Shown here piece after piece: positions 47,559 through 57,550 of a DNA stretch of 64,000 nucleotides. The translations under genes were made by a program, and so were the position numbers. A model generated the notes under the pieces. It saw nothing but the letters and a program-made list of their open reading frames with translations, was not told the DNA's origin and made no database searches. The stretch is from Acidovorax sp. GBBC 1281. GTDB taxonomy: Bacteria > Pseudomonadota > Gammaproteobacteria > Burkholderiales > Burkholderiaceae_C. The DNA is taken from positions 2,560,001 to 2,624,000 of the forward strand of contig NZ_CP097269.1 of NCBI RefSeq assembly GCF_028473645.1, in the 5' to 3' direction. Numbering within the stretch: the first letter of the stretch is position 1; every line of letters starts with the position of its first letter.

Positions 47559-49541
47559 TCACAGCCGTTCCGTGCCCAGCGCTTGGGCCAGGCGGGCGTC
47601 CAGCGGCAAGGGTTCGCCATGCAGCCGGGCGGCGACCAGTTCGCCGCACAGCGGCGCCAGCGTGATTCCGCGCGCACCCATCGCGGTGCACACCCAGAGC
47701 CCGGGCAGGGCGTGCGGGTCCACCGGGCCGGCAATCGGCAGGCGGTCGGGCGAGGCGCAGCGCAGGCCGGCCCAGACCGAAACGGGGGGGATTTGTTTGC
47801 CGGGCACTCGGTCCGTTTGGGCCGCTTGGGGCTGGCCGAAGGCGGGCGCCAACTGGTCCGCCACGGCCGGCAGCAAGGTGCGCAGCTTTTTCCAGTTGGT
47901 GGCGTGGGCGGCCGCCTCGTCGGCGCTGCTGGGCGGAAGCTCGGTGGCGTGGCGTTCGAAGGTGGAGCCGGCGTACCAGCGCCGGGCGCCGTTCGCGCCC
48001 TCCGGCCCAGGAATGTGGGGCACGAGGCTGCCGTTGCCGTTGACCGGGAAGGGCGGCCAGCCCGCGGTGCCTTCGCCTTCTTCGGCCCACGACACCTGGC
48101 CGCGCAGCGGCTGCAGGGTCCAGCGGTGCTCCAGCAGCGGCATGCTGCCGGGCCCGGCAGCCACGAAGGCGTACGGGGCCTCGGCCAGCACCTGGCCCTG
48201 CGCATCGATGGCTTGCCAGCCCGCCGGCCCAGTGTCGTCGCTCTTGCCGTCGCTCTTTCCGTCCTCGCCGGCCGGCACGCGGCGCAACCGCGCGACCTGT
48301 GCGCCGCCCTGCCATGCGATGGCCGGGTGGCTCAGCAAGGCCTGCACCAGCCGCGCCGGGCGCACCCAGCCGGCGCGGGCATGCCAGCAGGCCGTGGTGC
48401 CGTGCGGCAGCCCGGCCTGCCGCAGCGCGTCGGCGTCGGCGGGGCGGCTCCATTCGCTGCCGCTCCCGCCGGCCCAGGCCGGCGGTACCCCCGGGCTGCC
48501 GTCCACGCGGTGCTCCAGCACGCCGCAGGGGTTCCAGGCTTCGCCCACCGGCAGGGCCGAAAGCGCCTGCAGCGTGGTGCGCACCCCGCTGCGCGACAGG
48601 CGCGACAGCACGCTGTCGTCGGGCGACATATGGGGGGCGAACAGGCCGGCGGGCAGGCCGGAGGCGCCACGCGCGGGCGCGTCGGCGCGGTCCAGCACCC
48701 GCACCTTCCACCCGCGCCGCGCCAGGCTCGCGGCCACCGAGGCGCCGGCCAGGCCCGCGCCGATCACCAGGCATTCGGACGCCGCCGCCACTTCCAGCGG
48801 CGGCGGGGCGTTGCGCGCCGCCCGGGGTTCCCAGGCCGGATCGAACGTGGCCTGCAGGTTGTCGCGCTTCGGGGGCACGCCGGGCACCTTGGTCACGGTG
48901 AAGCCGCACTGCGCGAGTGTGTCGCGCACCGCCCGCGCGATGGTCCAGGTCGCAAGCCGCGTGCCCCGCCGGCAGCAGCGCGCCACGGCCTTCAGGGTGT
49001 GTTCGCTCCAGAGGTCGGGGTTGCGCTGCGGGCTGAAACCGTCCAGGTAGACCGAATCGGCTGTCGGCATCTGCTGGCGCAGCATGGCCTGGGCATCGCC
49101 CACATAGAGTGTGAGCAGTACGCGGCCCTGCTCGAACGACAGGCGGTGCACGCCCGGCAGCAGCCCCCAGAACTGGTCGTGCAGCTGCTGCGCCAGGGGC
49201 GCGAGGTCGGGATGGGCACGGGTGGCGCGCAGCAGGTCGGCGGCCACCACGGGGTGGGCTTCGCATGAGGCGAAGTGCAGCAGGGCGGGGCGATCGGGGT
49301 CGCTGCGCCAGGCCGCCCAGGTCACTAGGAAGTTCAGTCCCAGGCCGAAGCCGGTCTCCAGGATGCGCCAGCGCGGCTGGCCGGCCCAGGCCTGCGGTAG
49401 GCCGCAGCCGTGCAGGAACACGCGGCGCGCCTGGTCCAGGCCGCCGTTTTCACTGTGGTAGCGGTCACCGAACCGCAGGCTGTAGGGGGTGCCGTCCGCC
49501 AGCCAGTCGATGGGCTCCGGCATGAACCGCGCCGGGTTCAT
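47559..49541 (-). CDS. mnmC: Bifunctional tRNA (mnm5s2U34) methyltransferase / FAD-dependent cmnm5s2U34 oxidoreductase
   Basis: A 660-residue protein. The N-terminal methyltransferase domain (about 1-245) has FLHGCGLPQAW, ILETGFGLGLNFLVTW binding S-adenosylmethionine and SVYLDGFSPQRNPDLWS. The C-terminal FAD domain starts with CLVIGAGLAGASVAASLARRGW (about residues 270-291) and ends with VCTAMGARGITLAPLCGELVA. It completes the wobble modification of tRNAs together with MnmE/MnmG. The gene has no functional link with its sulfur-metabolism neighbours except thiolated tRNA. Confidence 0.94.
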   Translation of the reverse strand: MNPARFMPEPIDWLADGTPYSLRFGDRYHSENGGLDQARRVFLHGCGLPQAWAGQPRWRILETGFGLGLNFLVTWAAWRSDPDRPALLHFASCEAHPVVAADLLRATRAHPDLAPLAQQLHDQFWGLLPGVHRLSFEQGRVLLTLYVGDAQAMLRQQMPTADSVYLDGFSPQRNPDLWSEHTLKAVARCCRRGTRLATWTIARAVRDTLAQCGFTVTKVPGVPPKRDNLQATFDPAWEPRAARNAPPPLEVAAASECLVIGAGLAGASVAASLARRGWKVRVLDRADAPARGASGLPAGLFAPHMSPDDSVLSRLSRSGVRTTLQALSALPVGEAWNPCGVLEHRVDGSPGVPPAWAGGSGSEWSRPADADALRQAGLPHGTTACWHARAGWVRPARLVQALLSHPAIAWQGGAQVARLRRVPAGEDGKSDGKSDDTGPAGWQAIDAQGQVLAEAPYAFVAAGPGSMPLLEHRWTLQPLRGQVSWAEEGEGTAGWPPFPVNGNGSLVPHIPGPEGANGARRWYAGSTFERHATELPPSSADEAAAHATNWKKLRTLLPAVADQLAPAFGQPQAAQTDRVPGKQIPPVSVWAGLRCASPDRLPIAGPVDPHALPGLWVCTAMGARGITLAPLCGELVAARLHGEPLPLDARLAQALGTERL

Positions 49542-49551
49542 TCCCGGCGGT

Positions 49552-49824
49552 TCACGCGCTGGGCGGCACGTAGCCCTGGGCGGCGTCGGCGCCTTCGCCG
49601 AAGAAGTGCTGCTCCATCTGCCGGGCCAGGTACTGGCGGGCGCGGGCGTCAGCCAGGTTCAGGCGGTTTTCGTTCACCAGCATCGTCTGGTGCTTGAGCC
49701 AGGCGGCCCAGGCTTCCTTGCTGACGCTCTCCCAGATGCGCTTGCCCAGGTCACCGGGGTAGGGGGGAAAGTCGAGGCCTTCGGCTTCCTTGCCGAGTTT
49801 GATGCATTGAACGGTACGTGCCAT
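49552..49824 (-). CDS. Fe(2+)-trafficking / oxidative damage protection protein YggX
   Basis: A 90-residue protein of the YggX family: [32 protein letters not shown] and [30 protein letters not shown]. The conserved Cys7 is present. It supports Fe-S cluster repair under oxidative stress. Located 10 bp upstream of mnmC, it is probably co-transcribed with it. Confidence 0.94.
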   Translation of the reverse strand: MARTVQCIKLGKEAEGLDFPPYPGDLGKRIWESVSKEAWAAWLKHQTMLVNENRLNLADARARQYLARQMEQHFFGEGADAAQGYVPPSA

Positions 49825-49870
49825 GGGGAAGGGTCCTGGAAGGATGGTTTAGATGTTTTGGGTATTTAAA

Positions 49871-49884
49871 ACTGAAATTTCAGT
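49871..49884. promoter_or_regulatory. Perfect 14-bp palindrome before sbp
   Basis: ACTGAAATTTCAGT lies 84 bp upstream of the sbp ATG, in a low-GC promoter region between divergent genes. It is a candidate operator for a sulfur regulator (CysB, Cbl or SsuR-like); identity is not resolved. Confidence 0.55.
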
Positions 49885-49967
49885 AGTTCCAGTTTTGAAG
49901 AGGGACTTTCAGAATGCGTTGCATCGGTGATTTGCACCGGACCGCATTCCACAAAAGAAAGCCTCTC

Positions 49968-50990
49968 ATGAACGTTCGCCGCGACTTTATCAAGTTTCCT
50001 CTCGCCGCCGCCCTGCTGGCCGGTATGGCCCTGACGGCTTTGCCGTCGCTGGCCCAGCCGGTGCAGTTCCTGAACGTGTCCTACGACCCCACCCGGGAAC
50101 TCTACGTCGAATACAACCAGGCGTTCGCCAAGCACTGGAAAGCCAAGAGCGGGCAGGACCTGGCGATCAAGCAATCGCACGGCGGCTCCGGCAAGCAGGC
50201 GCGCTCAATCATCGACGGCATCGATGCCGACGTGGCCACGCTGGCCCTGGGCGGCGACATCGATGCGCTCGTCACGCACGGCGGCCTCGTCAAGGCCGAC
50301 TGGCAAAAACGCCTGCCGCACAATTCGGCTCCCTACACCTCGACCATCGTGTTCCTGGTGAAGAAGGGCAATCCCAAGGGCCTGAAGGACTGGGACGACC
50401 TGGCCAAGCCCGGCGTGCAGGTGATCACCCCCAACCCCAAGACCTCCGGCGGCGCCCGCTGGAACTACCTGGCCGCCTGGGAATTCGCCAAGCGCAAGTA
50501 CGGCGGCGATGCGCAGGCCAAGGACTTCGTCGCCAAGCTGTACAGCAATGTGCCCGTGCTGGACACCGGCGCCCGCGGCTCCACCATCACCTTCGTGCAG
50601 CGCGGCGTGGGCGACGTGCTGCTGGCCTGGGAGAACGAAGCCTTCCTGGCGCTGAAGGAGTTCGGTCCCGAGAAATTCGAGATCGTCGTGCCGTCGCTGT
50701 CCATCCTGGCCGAGCCCAGCGTGGCGGTGGTGGACAAGAACGTGGACAAGAAGGGCACCCGCGCCGTCGCCGAGGAATACCTCAAGTACCTGTATTCCGA
50801 CGAAGGCCAGGACATCGCCGGCAAGAACTTCTACCGCCCCACGGGCGACAAGGCCAAGGCCAAGTACGACAAGCAGTTCCCCAAGCTCACGCTGGTGACC
50901 ATCGACCAGGCCTTCGGCGGCTGGGCGAAGGCCGACAAGGCGCACTTCGCCGATGGCGGCAGCTTCGACCAGATCTACACCAAGAAGTGA
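49968..50990 (+). CDS. sbp: Sulfate ABC transporter substrate-binding protein
   Basis: About 340 residues. The signal peptide ends at ALPSLA, followed by [21 protein letters not shown], the defining start of mature sulfate/thiosulfate binding proteins. [32 protein letters not shown] and [20 protein letters not shown] segments line the sulfate site. No cysT/cysW/cysA permease genes are nearby, so it must pair with a transporter elsewhere. ATG 49968 gives the right signal peptide. A palindrome upstream may control it. Confidence 0.95.
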   Translation: MNVRRDFIKFPLAAALLAGMALTALPSLAQPVQFLNVSYDPTRELYVEYNQAFAKHWKAKSGQDLAIKQSHGGSGKQARSIIDGIDADVATLALGGDIDALVTHGGLVKADWQKRLPHNSAPYTSTIVFLVKKGNPKGLKDWDDLAKPGVQVITPNPKTSGGARWNYLAAWEFAKRKYGGDAQAKDFVAKLYSNVPVLDTGARGSTITFVQRGVGDVLLAWENEAFLALKEFGPEKFEIVVPSLSILAEPSVAVVDKNVDKKGTRAVAEEYLKYLYSDEGQDIAGKNFYRPTGDKAKAKYDKQFPKLTLVTIDQAFGGWAKADKAHFADGGSFDQIYTKK

Positions 50991-51038
50991 AGACGACGGC
51001 GCTCTTGCCAATCCGCCCGCGCTAGAAAGCCCCATTCC

Positions 51039-51629
51039 ATGTCCGTCCTCCTGATCGCCGGCAGCCCCTCGGAGCGTTCCCGCTCCGCCGCCCTGCTGGA
51101 TACCGTGTCGCAGCGCCTTTCGGTGCGCGGTGCGCTGGTGCAGCGCCTGCACATCCGCGACCTGTCGCCCCAGGCGCTGCTGCTGGCGGACACGGGCCAC
51201 CGCTCCATCGCCCACGCGGTGGACAGTGTGGCCGAGGCCAGCGTGCTGGTGGTGGCGACGCCCGTCTACAAAGCGGCCTACAGCGGCGTGCTCAAGGTCT
51301 TTCTCGACCTGCTGCCGCAGACGGCGCTCAAGGGCAAGACCGTGCTGCCGCTGGCCACCGGCGGCAGCGCCCACCACATGCTAGCGCTGGACTACGCACT
51401 GCGGCCGGTGCTGCAGTCGCTGGGTGCCAAGCACATCCTGCCGGGCATCTACGCCACCGATGCCCAGGTCACGCTCACGCCCGAGGGCGCCTACGAGGTG
51501 GGGCACGACGTTTCCTCCCGGCTGGACGACGCCGTGAACGTGCTCATCACCGAAACCCTGCGGCCCGCGCCGGCCCAGGCCACGCGGTTCGCGCCGGTGC
51601 ATTTCTCCCAGGTGCGATGTAGCGTCTGA
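51039..51629 (+). CDS. ssuE: NADPH-dependent FMN reductase SsuE
   Basis: A 196-residue flavodoxin-fold reductase that supplies reduced FMN to SsuD. VLLIAGSPSERSRSAALLD binds the FMN phosphate (about residues 3-21), VVATPVYKAAYSGVLKVFLDLL carries the family's conserved segment and VLPLATGGSAHHMLALDYALRPVL is typical of SsuE. It begins the sulfonate operon and follows sbp by 48 bp. Confidence 0.94.
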   Translation: MSVLLIAGSPSERSRSAALLDTVSQRLSVRGALVQRLHIRDLSPQALLLADTGHRSIAHAVDSVAEASVLVVATPVYKAAYSGVLKVFLDLLPQTALKGKTVLPLATGGSAHHMLALDYALRPVLQSLGAKHILPGIYATDAQVTLTPEGAYEVGHDVSSRLDDAVNVLITETLRPAPAQATRFAPVHFSQVRCSV

Positions 51630-51776
51630 TGCGCCCCGGGCGGCGCCGGCCTGTGGGTCGGCCCCCGCCGTCCGCGCCTCCCCAAGCCTTCCCCATTTTT
51701 TGAGAACCCGCTCGCCGCGGGCAGGCCGCTGCATCGCCGCCCGCACCCGGTGGACCTCGCCAGAAAGACCGATCGC

Positions 51777-52739
51777 ATGACTTCGAATTTCTCTTCCCTG
51801 CGCCGCCGGATGGTGGTTTCCGGCCTCGGCACCGTGCTGGCCACCGGCCTGCCGCCCGCTTTTGCCCAAAAGGGCGACCGCGTCCTGCGTGTGGGCCACC
51901 AAAAGGGCTGGCTGTCGCTGCTCAAGGCCCGTGGCACGCTGGAAAAACGCCTGGCGCCTTTGGGCGTGAAGGTGACCTGGACCGAGTTCAATGCCGGCCC
52001 GGTGCAACTGGAGGCGCTGAACGTCGGCTCGATCGACTTCGGCGACGTGGGCGAGGCGCCCCCCATCTTCGCCCAGGCTGCCGGCGCGCCGCTGGTGTAC
52101 GTAGGGGCCACGGTGCCGCGCCCGCAGCTGGAGGCGGTCGTCGTGCCCAAAGGCTCGGCGATCCAGAGCGTGGCCGAACTGAAGGGTCTTCGCGTCGCGC
52201 TCAACAAGGGCTCGAACGTGCACTACCTGCTGGTCAAGGTGCTGGAAAAGCACGGCCTGCACTACCGCGATGTGCAGCCGGTCTTCCTTGCGCCGCCCGA
52301 TGCGCGGGCGGCCTTCGAGAAAGGCGCCGTGGACGCCTGGGTGATCTGGGACCCGTTCCTCGCCTCCGCGCAAAAGACGCTGCAGGCCCGCGTGCTGGCC
52401 GATGCCACGGGCGTGGCGAACAACCGCGCCTATTACTTTTCCTCGCGCGACTATTCCGCCAGGAACGCCGACGTGCTGCGCATCGCCATCCAGGAGGTGG
52501 ACGCCATCGACAAGTGGATCGCCGCGCACAAGGCCGAGGCCGCGGCGGAGCTGTCCACCGTGCTGGGGCTGGACCGCGCCGTCACCGAGCTGTTCGTGGG
52601 CCGGGCGGGCTACGGCACCTCGCTGGTGTCGCGCGACATCCTGGCCGAGCAGCAGGTGATCGCCGACACCTTCTTCGACCTGAAGCTCATCCCCCGCAAG
52701 CTCAACCTGCAGGACGCCGCTCCGGTGGACCTGCTCTGA
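51777..52739 (+). CDS. ssuA: Aliphatic sulfonate ABC transporter substrate-binding protein (first copy)
   Basis: About 320 residues. The signal peptide contains an RRR stretch (SSLRRRMVVSGLGTVLATGLPPAFA), compatible with Tat or Sec export. The fold begins VLRVGHQKGWLSLLKARGTLEKRL; NVGSIDFGDVGEAPPIFAQAAG and VDAWVIWDPFLASAQ are SsuA signatures. It differs clearly from the second SsuA at 55412-56389. ATG 51777 was preferred over the upstream GTG/TTG in the frame. Confidence 0.92.
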   Translation: MTSNFSSLRRRMVVSGLGTVLATGLPPAFAQKGDRVLRVGHQKGWLSLLKARGTLEKRLAPLGVKVTWTEFNAGPVQLEALNVGSIDFGDVGEAPPIFAQAAGAPLVYVGATVPRPQLEAVVVPKGSAIQSVAELKGLRVALNKGSNVHYLLVKVLEKHGLHYRDVQPVFLAPPDARAAFEKGAVDAWVIWDPFLASAQKTLQARVLADATGVANNRAYYFSSRDYSARNADVLRIAIQEVDAIDKWIAAHKAEAAAELSTVLGLDRAVTELFVGRAGYGTSLVSRDILAEQQVIADTFFDLKLIPRKLNLQDAAPVDLL

Positions 52740-52751
52740 AAGGGTGCACCC

Positions 52752-52937
52752 ATGTCCGCACCTTTCCCAACCCCTTTGCAGGTGCGCGTGCGCCGGGTGC
52801 TGGGCGTGACCGCCCAGGCCTGGGGCCTGGCAGCGCCGCGCGAAAGCGCCCGCGTGCTGGCGCTCGCCCCGGCACCCCGGGCTGCTCGCCGGCGCCGGGC
52901 CGTGGCGCGGGCGCCATTTTTCGCCATTTCCTACTGA
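52752..52937 (+). CDS. Possible small Arg/Ala-rich protein between ssuA and ssuD
   Basis: A 61-codon frame starting ATG 52752 with AAAGGG 7 bases upstream. The product ([17 protein letters not shown]...) is rich in Ala and Arg, has no recognisable domain, and could be a chance frame in GC-rich DNA. The region would otherwise be a 217-bp gap in a tightly packed operon. Confidence 0.3.
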   Translation: MSAPFPTPLQVRVRRVLGVTAQAWGLAAPRESARVLALAPAPRAARRRRAVARAPFFAISY

Positions 52938-52956
52938 ACGACGACGAGGTCATCGC

Positions 52957-54120
52957 ATGCAAGTGTTCTGGTTCATTCCCACCCATGGCGACAGCCGCTA
53001 CCTGGGCACCACCGAAGGCGCGCGCCAGCTCAGCCACGACTACGTGAAGCAGGTGGCCGTCGCGGCCGATAGCCTGGGCTACGAAGGCGTGCTCATTCCC
53101 ACCGGGCGCTCGTGCGAAGACCCGTGGGTGGTGGCCTCCAGCCTGGTGGCGGTGACGCGCCGCCTCAAGTTCCTGGTGGCCGTGCGGCCGGGCCTGCACC
53201 AGCCCAGCCTGGCCGCGCGCATGGCGGCCACGTTCGACCGGCTCTCGGGCGGGCGGCTGCTGATCAACCTGGTGACGGGCGGCGACCAGGTCGAGCTGGA
53301 AGGCGACGGCGTGTTCCTCGACCATGCGGCGCGCTACGAGCAGTCGGCTGAATTCATCCGCATCTGGCGCGAGATCCTCACGCGCAGCCACGACGGCGGC
53401 ACCTTCGACTACGAGGGCAAGCACCTCTCGGTCAAGGGCGCCAAGCTGCTGTTCCCGCCGCTGCAAAAGCCGTATCCGCCGGTGTACTTCGGCGGCTCCT
53501 CGGCCGCCGCGCACGATCTGGCCGCCGAACAGGTGGAGGCCTACCTGACCTGGGGCGAGCCGCCCGCCGAAGTGGCCAAGAAAGTGGCTGATGTGCGCGA
53601 GAAGGCCGCGCGGCTGGGCCGCACGGTGAAGTTCGGCATCCGCCTGCACGTGATCGTGCGCGAGACCGATGCCGAGGCCTGGGCCGCGGCCGAGAGCCTC
53701 ATCAGCCGCGTGAAGGACGAAACCGTGGTGCAGGCCCAGGCCGTGTTCGCGCGCATGGACTCCGAGGGGCAGCGCCGCATGGCCGCTCTGCATGCGGGCG
53801 GGGCCAGGCGCTCCCGGGCCGACCTGGAGATCAGCCCCAACCTGTGGGCCGGCGTGGGCCTGGTGCGCGGCGGGGCGGGCACGGCCCTGGTGGGCGATCC
53901 GCAGACCGTGGCTGACCGCATCAAGGAGTACGCCGCCTTGGGGATCGACACCTTCGTCATGTCGGGCTACCCGCACCTCGAAGAGGCGTACCGCTTTGCC
54001 GAGCTGGTGTTTCCGCTGCTGCCGCTGGCGTTGCAGGAAAAGCTCGCGGGCGGCGCGCCCGGCGGGCCATTCGGCGAGGTCGTGGGCAACCAGTACGCGC
54101 CGCGCGCGTCGCAAAGCTGA
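52957..54120 (+). CDS. ssuD: FMNH2-dependent alkanesulfonate monooxygenase
   Basis: A 387-residue bacterial-luciferase-like TIM barrel that cleaves alkanesulfonates into aldehyde and sulfite. [18 protein letters not shown] is the SsuD start; [20 protein letters not shown] contains the Cys and Arg of the active site, [14 protein letters not shown] and [25 protein letters not shown] bind FMN and phosphate. Sulfite released here feeds CysI. It uses FMNH2 from SsuE. Confidence 0.96.
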   Translation: MQVFWFIPTHGDSRYLGTTEGARQLSHDYVKQVAVAADSLGYEGVLIPTGRSCEDPWVVASSLVAVTRRLKFLVAVRPGLHQPSLAARMAATFDRLSGGRLLINLVTGGDQVELEGDGVFLDHAARYEQSAEFIRIWREILTRSHDGGTFDYEGKHLSVKGAKLLFPPLQKPYPPVYFGGSSAAAHDLAAEQVEAYLTWGEPPAEVAKKVADVREKAARLGRTVKFGIRLHVIVRETDAEAWAAAESLISRVKDETVVQAQAVFARMDSEGQRRMAALHAGGARRSRADLEISPNLWAGVGLVRGGAGTALVGDPQTVADRIKEYAALGIDTFVMSGYPHLEEAYRFAELVFPLLPLALQEKLAGGAPGGPFGEVVGNQYAPRASQS

Positions 54121-54135
54121 GCGGCGGGGCAGACC

Positions 54136-54510
54136 ATGGCGATCCATTCCATCAACCATGTGCAACTGGCCTTTCCGGCGGGCGCCGAGGGCCAGATCCG
54201 CAACTTCTACAGCACGCTGCTGGGGCTGCCGGAATTGATCCACCCCATCGGCAGCATCCTGCGCTTTGCCGCGGGCGCGCAGCGCATCGAGCTGGTGCCC
54301 ACCGAACGCTGGCAGCCGGCGCCTGCCGTGTCCCACCTGGCGTTCGAAGTGGAGAACCTGCCCGAGCTGCGCGGGCGGCTGCTGCAGGCCGAGCTGCCGC
54401 TGGTGGAGAACCGGGCGCTGCCCGGCTACCTGCGCTTTTATGTGAAGGACCCGGCGGGCAACCAGCTGGAGTTCCTCGAACCCGACAACGAACCGAGGTA
54501 CGACGCATGA
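54136..54510 (+). CDS. VOC (glyoxalase) family protein in the sulfonate operon
   Basis: A 124-residue vicinal-oxygen-chelate fold. INHVQLAFPAGAEGQIRNFYSTLLGL and HLAFEVENLPELRGRLLQAE are the paired beta-alpha-beta-beta-beta modules; the metal His/Glu positions (HVQL, HLAF, LEFLEPD) are present. A dioxygenase or lyase acting on the aldehyde or a sulfonate is possible but not shown. It overlaps ssuC by ATGA, so it is translationally coupled. Confidence 0.85.
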   Translation: MAIHSINHVQLAFPAGAEGQIRNFYSTLLGLPELIHPIGSILRFAAGAQRIELVPTERWQPAPAVSHLAFEVENLPELRGRLLQAELPLVENRALPGYLRFYVKDPAGNQLEFLEPDNEPRYDA

Positions 54511-55370
54511 CCGATACGGTACGAGAGCTGCAGGTCTCGCCCCTGCCCGAGTCGCCCGAAGGCCCGGCGGGCGCCTTGCCTGCGCCGCTGGTGCAGCTGG
54601 TGGCCGCCGTATGGCGCCGCCTGCTGCCCTGGCTGGTGCCGGTCGCGCTGATCGCGCTGTGGCAGGTGGCGTCCGCCCTGGGGTGGCTGTCCACCCGCGT
54701 GCTGCCGGCGCCGCTGGACGTGGTCAAGGCCGCGTGGACGCTCACCGAATCGGGCGAGCTGTGGACCCATGTGAAGGTGAGCGCCAGCCGTGCCCTGGCG
54801 GGCCTGGCGATCGGCGGCGGCCTGGGGCTGGTGCTGGGGCTGCTCACCGGCTCGCTGCGGCTGGCCGAGACGCTGCTCGACTCCACCATCCAGATGGTGC
54901 GCAACATCCCGGCGCTGGCGCTCATTCCGCTGGTGATCCTGTGGTTTGGCATCGACGAGTCGGCCAAGCTGTTCCTCATCAGCGTGTCGGTGTTCTTCCC
55001 GATCTACCTGAACACCTTCCACGGCATCCGCAACGTGGACCCGGGCCTGATCGAGATGGGCCGCACCTACGGCCTGTCGCGCTGGCAGCTGTACCGCGAA
55101 ATCATCCTGCCCGGCGCACTTTCGTCCATCCTGGTGGGCCTGCGCTTTTCGCTGGGGCTGATGTGGGTGATCCTGATCGTGGCCGAGACGATTTCGGCCC
55201 AGGCCGGCATCGGCTACCTGACCATGAACGCCCGCGAGTTCCTGCAGACCGACATCGTGCTGGTGGGCATCCTGCTGTATGCGCTGCTCGGCAAGCTGGC
55301 CGATGTGTTCGCCCGCGGGCTGGAGCACTGGTGGCTGCGCTGGCACCCTGGCTACCAGGCCAAGTCCTGA
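54507..55370 (+). CDS. ssuC: Aliphatic sulfonate ABC transporter permease
   Basis: A 287-residue inner membrane protein with about 6 transmembrane helices. Markers are ALIALWQVASALGWLSTRVLPAP near the N-terminus and the EAA-type coupling loop IEMGRTYGLSRWQLYREIILPGALSSILVGLRFSLG (about residues 175-210) that contacts SsuB. Confidence 0.94.
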   Translation: MTDTVRELQVSPLPESPEGPAGALPAPLVQLVAAVWRRLLPWLVPVALIALWQVASALGWLSTRVLPAPLDVVKAAWTLTESGELWTHVKVSASRALAGLAIGGGLGLVLGLLTGSLRLAETLLDSTIQMVRNIPALALIPLVILWFGIDESAKLFLISVSVFFPIYLNTFHGIRNVDPGLIEMGRTYGLSRWQLYREIILPGALSSILVGLRFSLGLMWVILIVAETISAQAGIGYLTMNAREFLQTDIVLVGILLYALLGKLADVFARGLEHWWLRWHPGYQAKS

Positions 55371-55411
55371 ACCCGTCCGCCGTGCGCTTGACCGAAAGAA
55401 AGAAACCGCCC

Positions 55412-56389
55412 ATGACCTTTTCCCATTCCCCCAATCGCCGCACGGTGCTGGCGGCGCTGGCCGCCACGGCCACGCTGGGCGGCACCGGGCTGGCCGCCGC
55501 ACAAGGCGCTGCGCCGTCCGTGGTGCGCATCGGCTACCAGAAGTCGTCCACGCTGACCGCGCTGCTGAAAGTGCAGGGCACGCTGGAAAAGCAGCTCGCG
55601 CCGCTGGGTGTGCAGCCCGTGTGGCACGAGTTCACGAGCGGCCTGCCGCTGCTGGAGGCGCTCAACCTCGACAACCTGGACTTCAGCGCCGACGTGGCCG
55701 ACACCGTGCCGGTGTTCGCCCAGGCCGCCGGGGCCCGCGTGACCTTCGTGGCACAGGAGGCACCGTCGCCCACGGCCCAGGCCATCCTGGTGCGGGCGGA
55801 CTCGCCGCTCAAGACCGTGGCCGAGCTCAAGGGCAAGAAGGTCGGCTTCGCCAAGGCGGCGGGCGCGCACTACCTGCTGATCGCCGCGCTGGAAAAAGCC
55901 GGCCTGTCGTTCAGGGACATCGAGCCGGCCTACCTCACGCCCGCCGACGGCCGGGCCGCCTTCGAGCGTGGCGCTATCGATGCCTGGGTGGTGTGGGACC
56001 CGTTCCTCGCGGCCGCGCGGCAGCAGTCCGGCGCCCGGGTGCTGGCCGACGGCACCGGCCTGGCGTCGTACCAGCGCTACTACCTGGCCAGCACCCGGTT
56101 CGCCCAGGCGCGGCCCGACGTGCTGCGCACCCTGTATGCCGAACTGGAAAAGGCCGGCCGCTGGACCAAGGCCTACCCCAGGGAGGCCGCCGCGCTGCTG
56201 GCGCCCGTGTGGGGCCTGGATGCGGCCGTCATCGAGCAGGCCAACGGCCGCCGCAGCTATTCCGTGCGGCCCGTGGTGCCCGAAGGACTGGCCGAGCAGC
56301 AGCGCATCGCCGATGCCTTCTTTGCCGAGAAGCTGATCCCGCGCCGGGTGGATGCCCTGGCCGTTCCCTTGTTCAAGCCCGGAGCCTGA
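55412..56389 (+). CDS. ssuA: Aliphatic sulfonate ABC transporter substrate-binding protein (second copy)
   Basis: About 325 residues. A signal peptide ([24 protein letters not shown]) precedes [49 protein letters not shown] and [15 protein letters not shown] are SsuA motifs. Two SsuA genes in one operon suggest two ligand ranges using one permease. Confidence 0.93.
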   Translation: MTFSHSPNRRTVLAALAATATLGGTGLAAAQGAAPSVVRIGYQKSSTLTALLKVQGTLEKQLAPLGVQPVWHEFTSGLPLLEALNLDNLDFSADVADTVPVFAQAAGARVTFVAQEAPSPTAQAILVRADSPLKTVAELKGKKVGFAKAAGAHYLLIAALEKAGLSFRDIEPAYLTPADGRAAFERGAIDAWVVWDPFLAAARQQSGARVLADGTGLASYQRYYLASTRFAQARPDVLRTLYAELEKAGRWTKAYPREAAALLAPVWGLDAAVIEQANGRRSYSVRPVVPEGLAEQQRIADAFFAEKLIPRRVDALAVPLFKPGA

Positions 56390-56393
56390 CCCC

Positions 56394-57218
56394 ATGCCTG
56401 ACGCCCGACCTTCCTCTTCTGCATCCCCCGCCAGCGGCGGCGTGCGCCTGCAGGCGCGCGGCCTGTCCAAGCGCTACGGCCAGCGCGACGTGCTGCGCAA
56501 CGCGCAGCTGGAAATCGAACCCGGCGAATTCATCGCCATCGTGGGCCGCAGCGGCTGCGGCAAGAGCACCTTGCTGCGGCTGGTGGCCGGGCTGGAGGCC
56601 GCCAGCAGCGGCACGCTCACCACTGACGGCCAGGCCGTGGCCGGCCTGCACGACGACACGCGCATCATGTTCCAGGAAGCCCGGCTGCTGCCCTGGCGCC
56701 GGGTGCTCGACAACGTGACGATCGGCCTGCCCAAGGCCGCGCAGGCGCGGGGCCGCGAGGTGCTGGCGCAGGTGGGCCTGGCCGACCGCGAGGGCGAATG
56801 GCCGGCCCGGCTGTCGGGCGGGCAGCGCCAGCGCGTGGCCCTGGCGCGCGCCCTGGTGCACCAGCCGCGCCTGCTGCTGCTCGATGAGCCGCTGGGCGCG
56901 CTGGATGCGCTCACCCGCATCGAGATGCACCGCCTCATCGAGGGGCTGTGGCAGCGCCATCGCTTCACGGCGCTGCTCGTCACCCACGACGTGCAGGAGG
57001 CCGTGGCCCTGGCCGACCGCGTGGTGCTGATCGAAGACGGCCGCATCGCGCTGGACGAGCGCATCGACCTGGCCCGCCCGCGCTCGCAGGGCGATGCCGC
57101 CTTTGCCGCCATCGAAAAACGCATCCTCGACCGCGTGCTGCAAAAGCCCGACGCCGACCCGCCGGCCGATCCGGCCTGGCCCGGCATTCCCGCGCACGGG
57201 CTGCGCTGGGCGGTCTGA
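56394..57218 (+). CDS. ssuB: Aliphatic sulfonate ABC transporter ATP-binding protein
   Basis: A 274-residue ATPase. Walker A is [13 protein letters not shown] (about residues 50-62), the Q-loop is in [11 protein letters not shown], the signature is [15 protein letters not shown], Walker B is [12 protein letters not shown] and the switch His is in [17 protein letters not shown]. It begins 4 bp after the second ssuA. The last of the transporter genes. Confidence 0.95.
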   Translation: MPDARPSSSASPASGGVRLQARGLSKRYGQRDVLRNAQLEIEPGEFIAIVGRSGCGKSTLLRLVAGLEAASSGTLTTDGQAVAGLHDDTRIMFQEARLLPWRRVLDNVTIGLPKAAQARGREVLAQVGLADREGEWPARLSGGQRQRVALARALVHQPRLLLLDEPLGALDALTRIEMHRLIEGLWQRHRFTALLVTHDVQEAVALADRVVLIEDGRIALDERIDLARPRSQGDAAFAAIEKRILDRVLQKPDADPPADPAWPGIPAHGLRWAV

Positions 57219-57296
57219 AGCGCCGCCTTCCATCGTTCCGTTCCCTGATTTTCGATCCCACCGTTTTCCGTTCCCGGACTTTTCAAGGAGAAAACC

Positions 57297-57512
57297 ATGT
57301 CCATCCAAGCCATCAACGTGCGCAATCAATTCAAGGGCAAAGTGCGCGAGATCGTCCGCGGCGACGTCGTGTCCGAGGTCGATGTCGAGACGCCCTGGGG
57401 CATCGTCACCTCCGTCATCACGACGCGCTCGGTCGATGAACTGAGCCTGGTCGTGGGCTCCGACGTCGTGGCGTTGGTCAAATCCACCGAGGTGTCGATC
57501 GCCAAGCTGTGA
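57297..57512 (+). CDS. Molybdenum-pterin-binding (TOBE/molbindin) protein
   Basis: A 71-residue single TOBE domain: AINVRNQFKGKVREIVRGDVVSEVDVETPWG and VTSVITTRSVDELSLVVGSDVVALVKSTEVSIA. Molbindins store or deliver molybdate or similar oxyanions in the cytoplasm. An AAGGAG ribosome site sits 6 bases upstream. It lies 78 bp after ssuB; a link with sulfonate or sulfate uptake (oxyanion relatives) is suggestive only. Confidence 0.92.
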   Translation: MSIQAINVRNQFKGKVREIVRGDVVSEVDVETPWGIVTSVITTRSVDELSLVVGSDVVALVKSTEVSIAKL

Positions 57513-57550
57513 AGGGCATCGGGGCCAAAAACGGCTCCGGCGCATGATTC

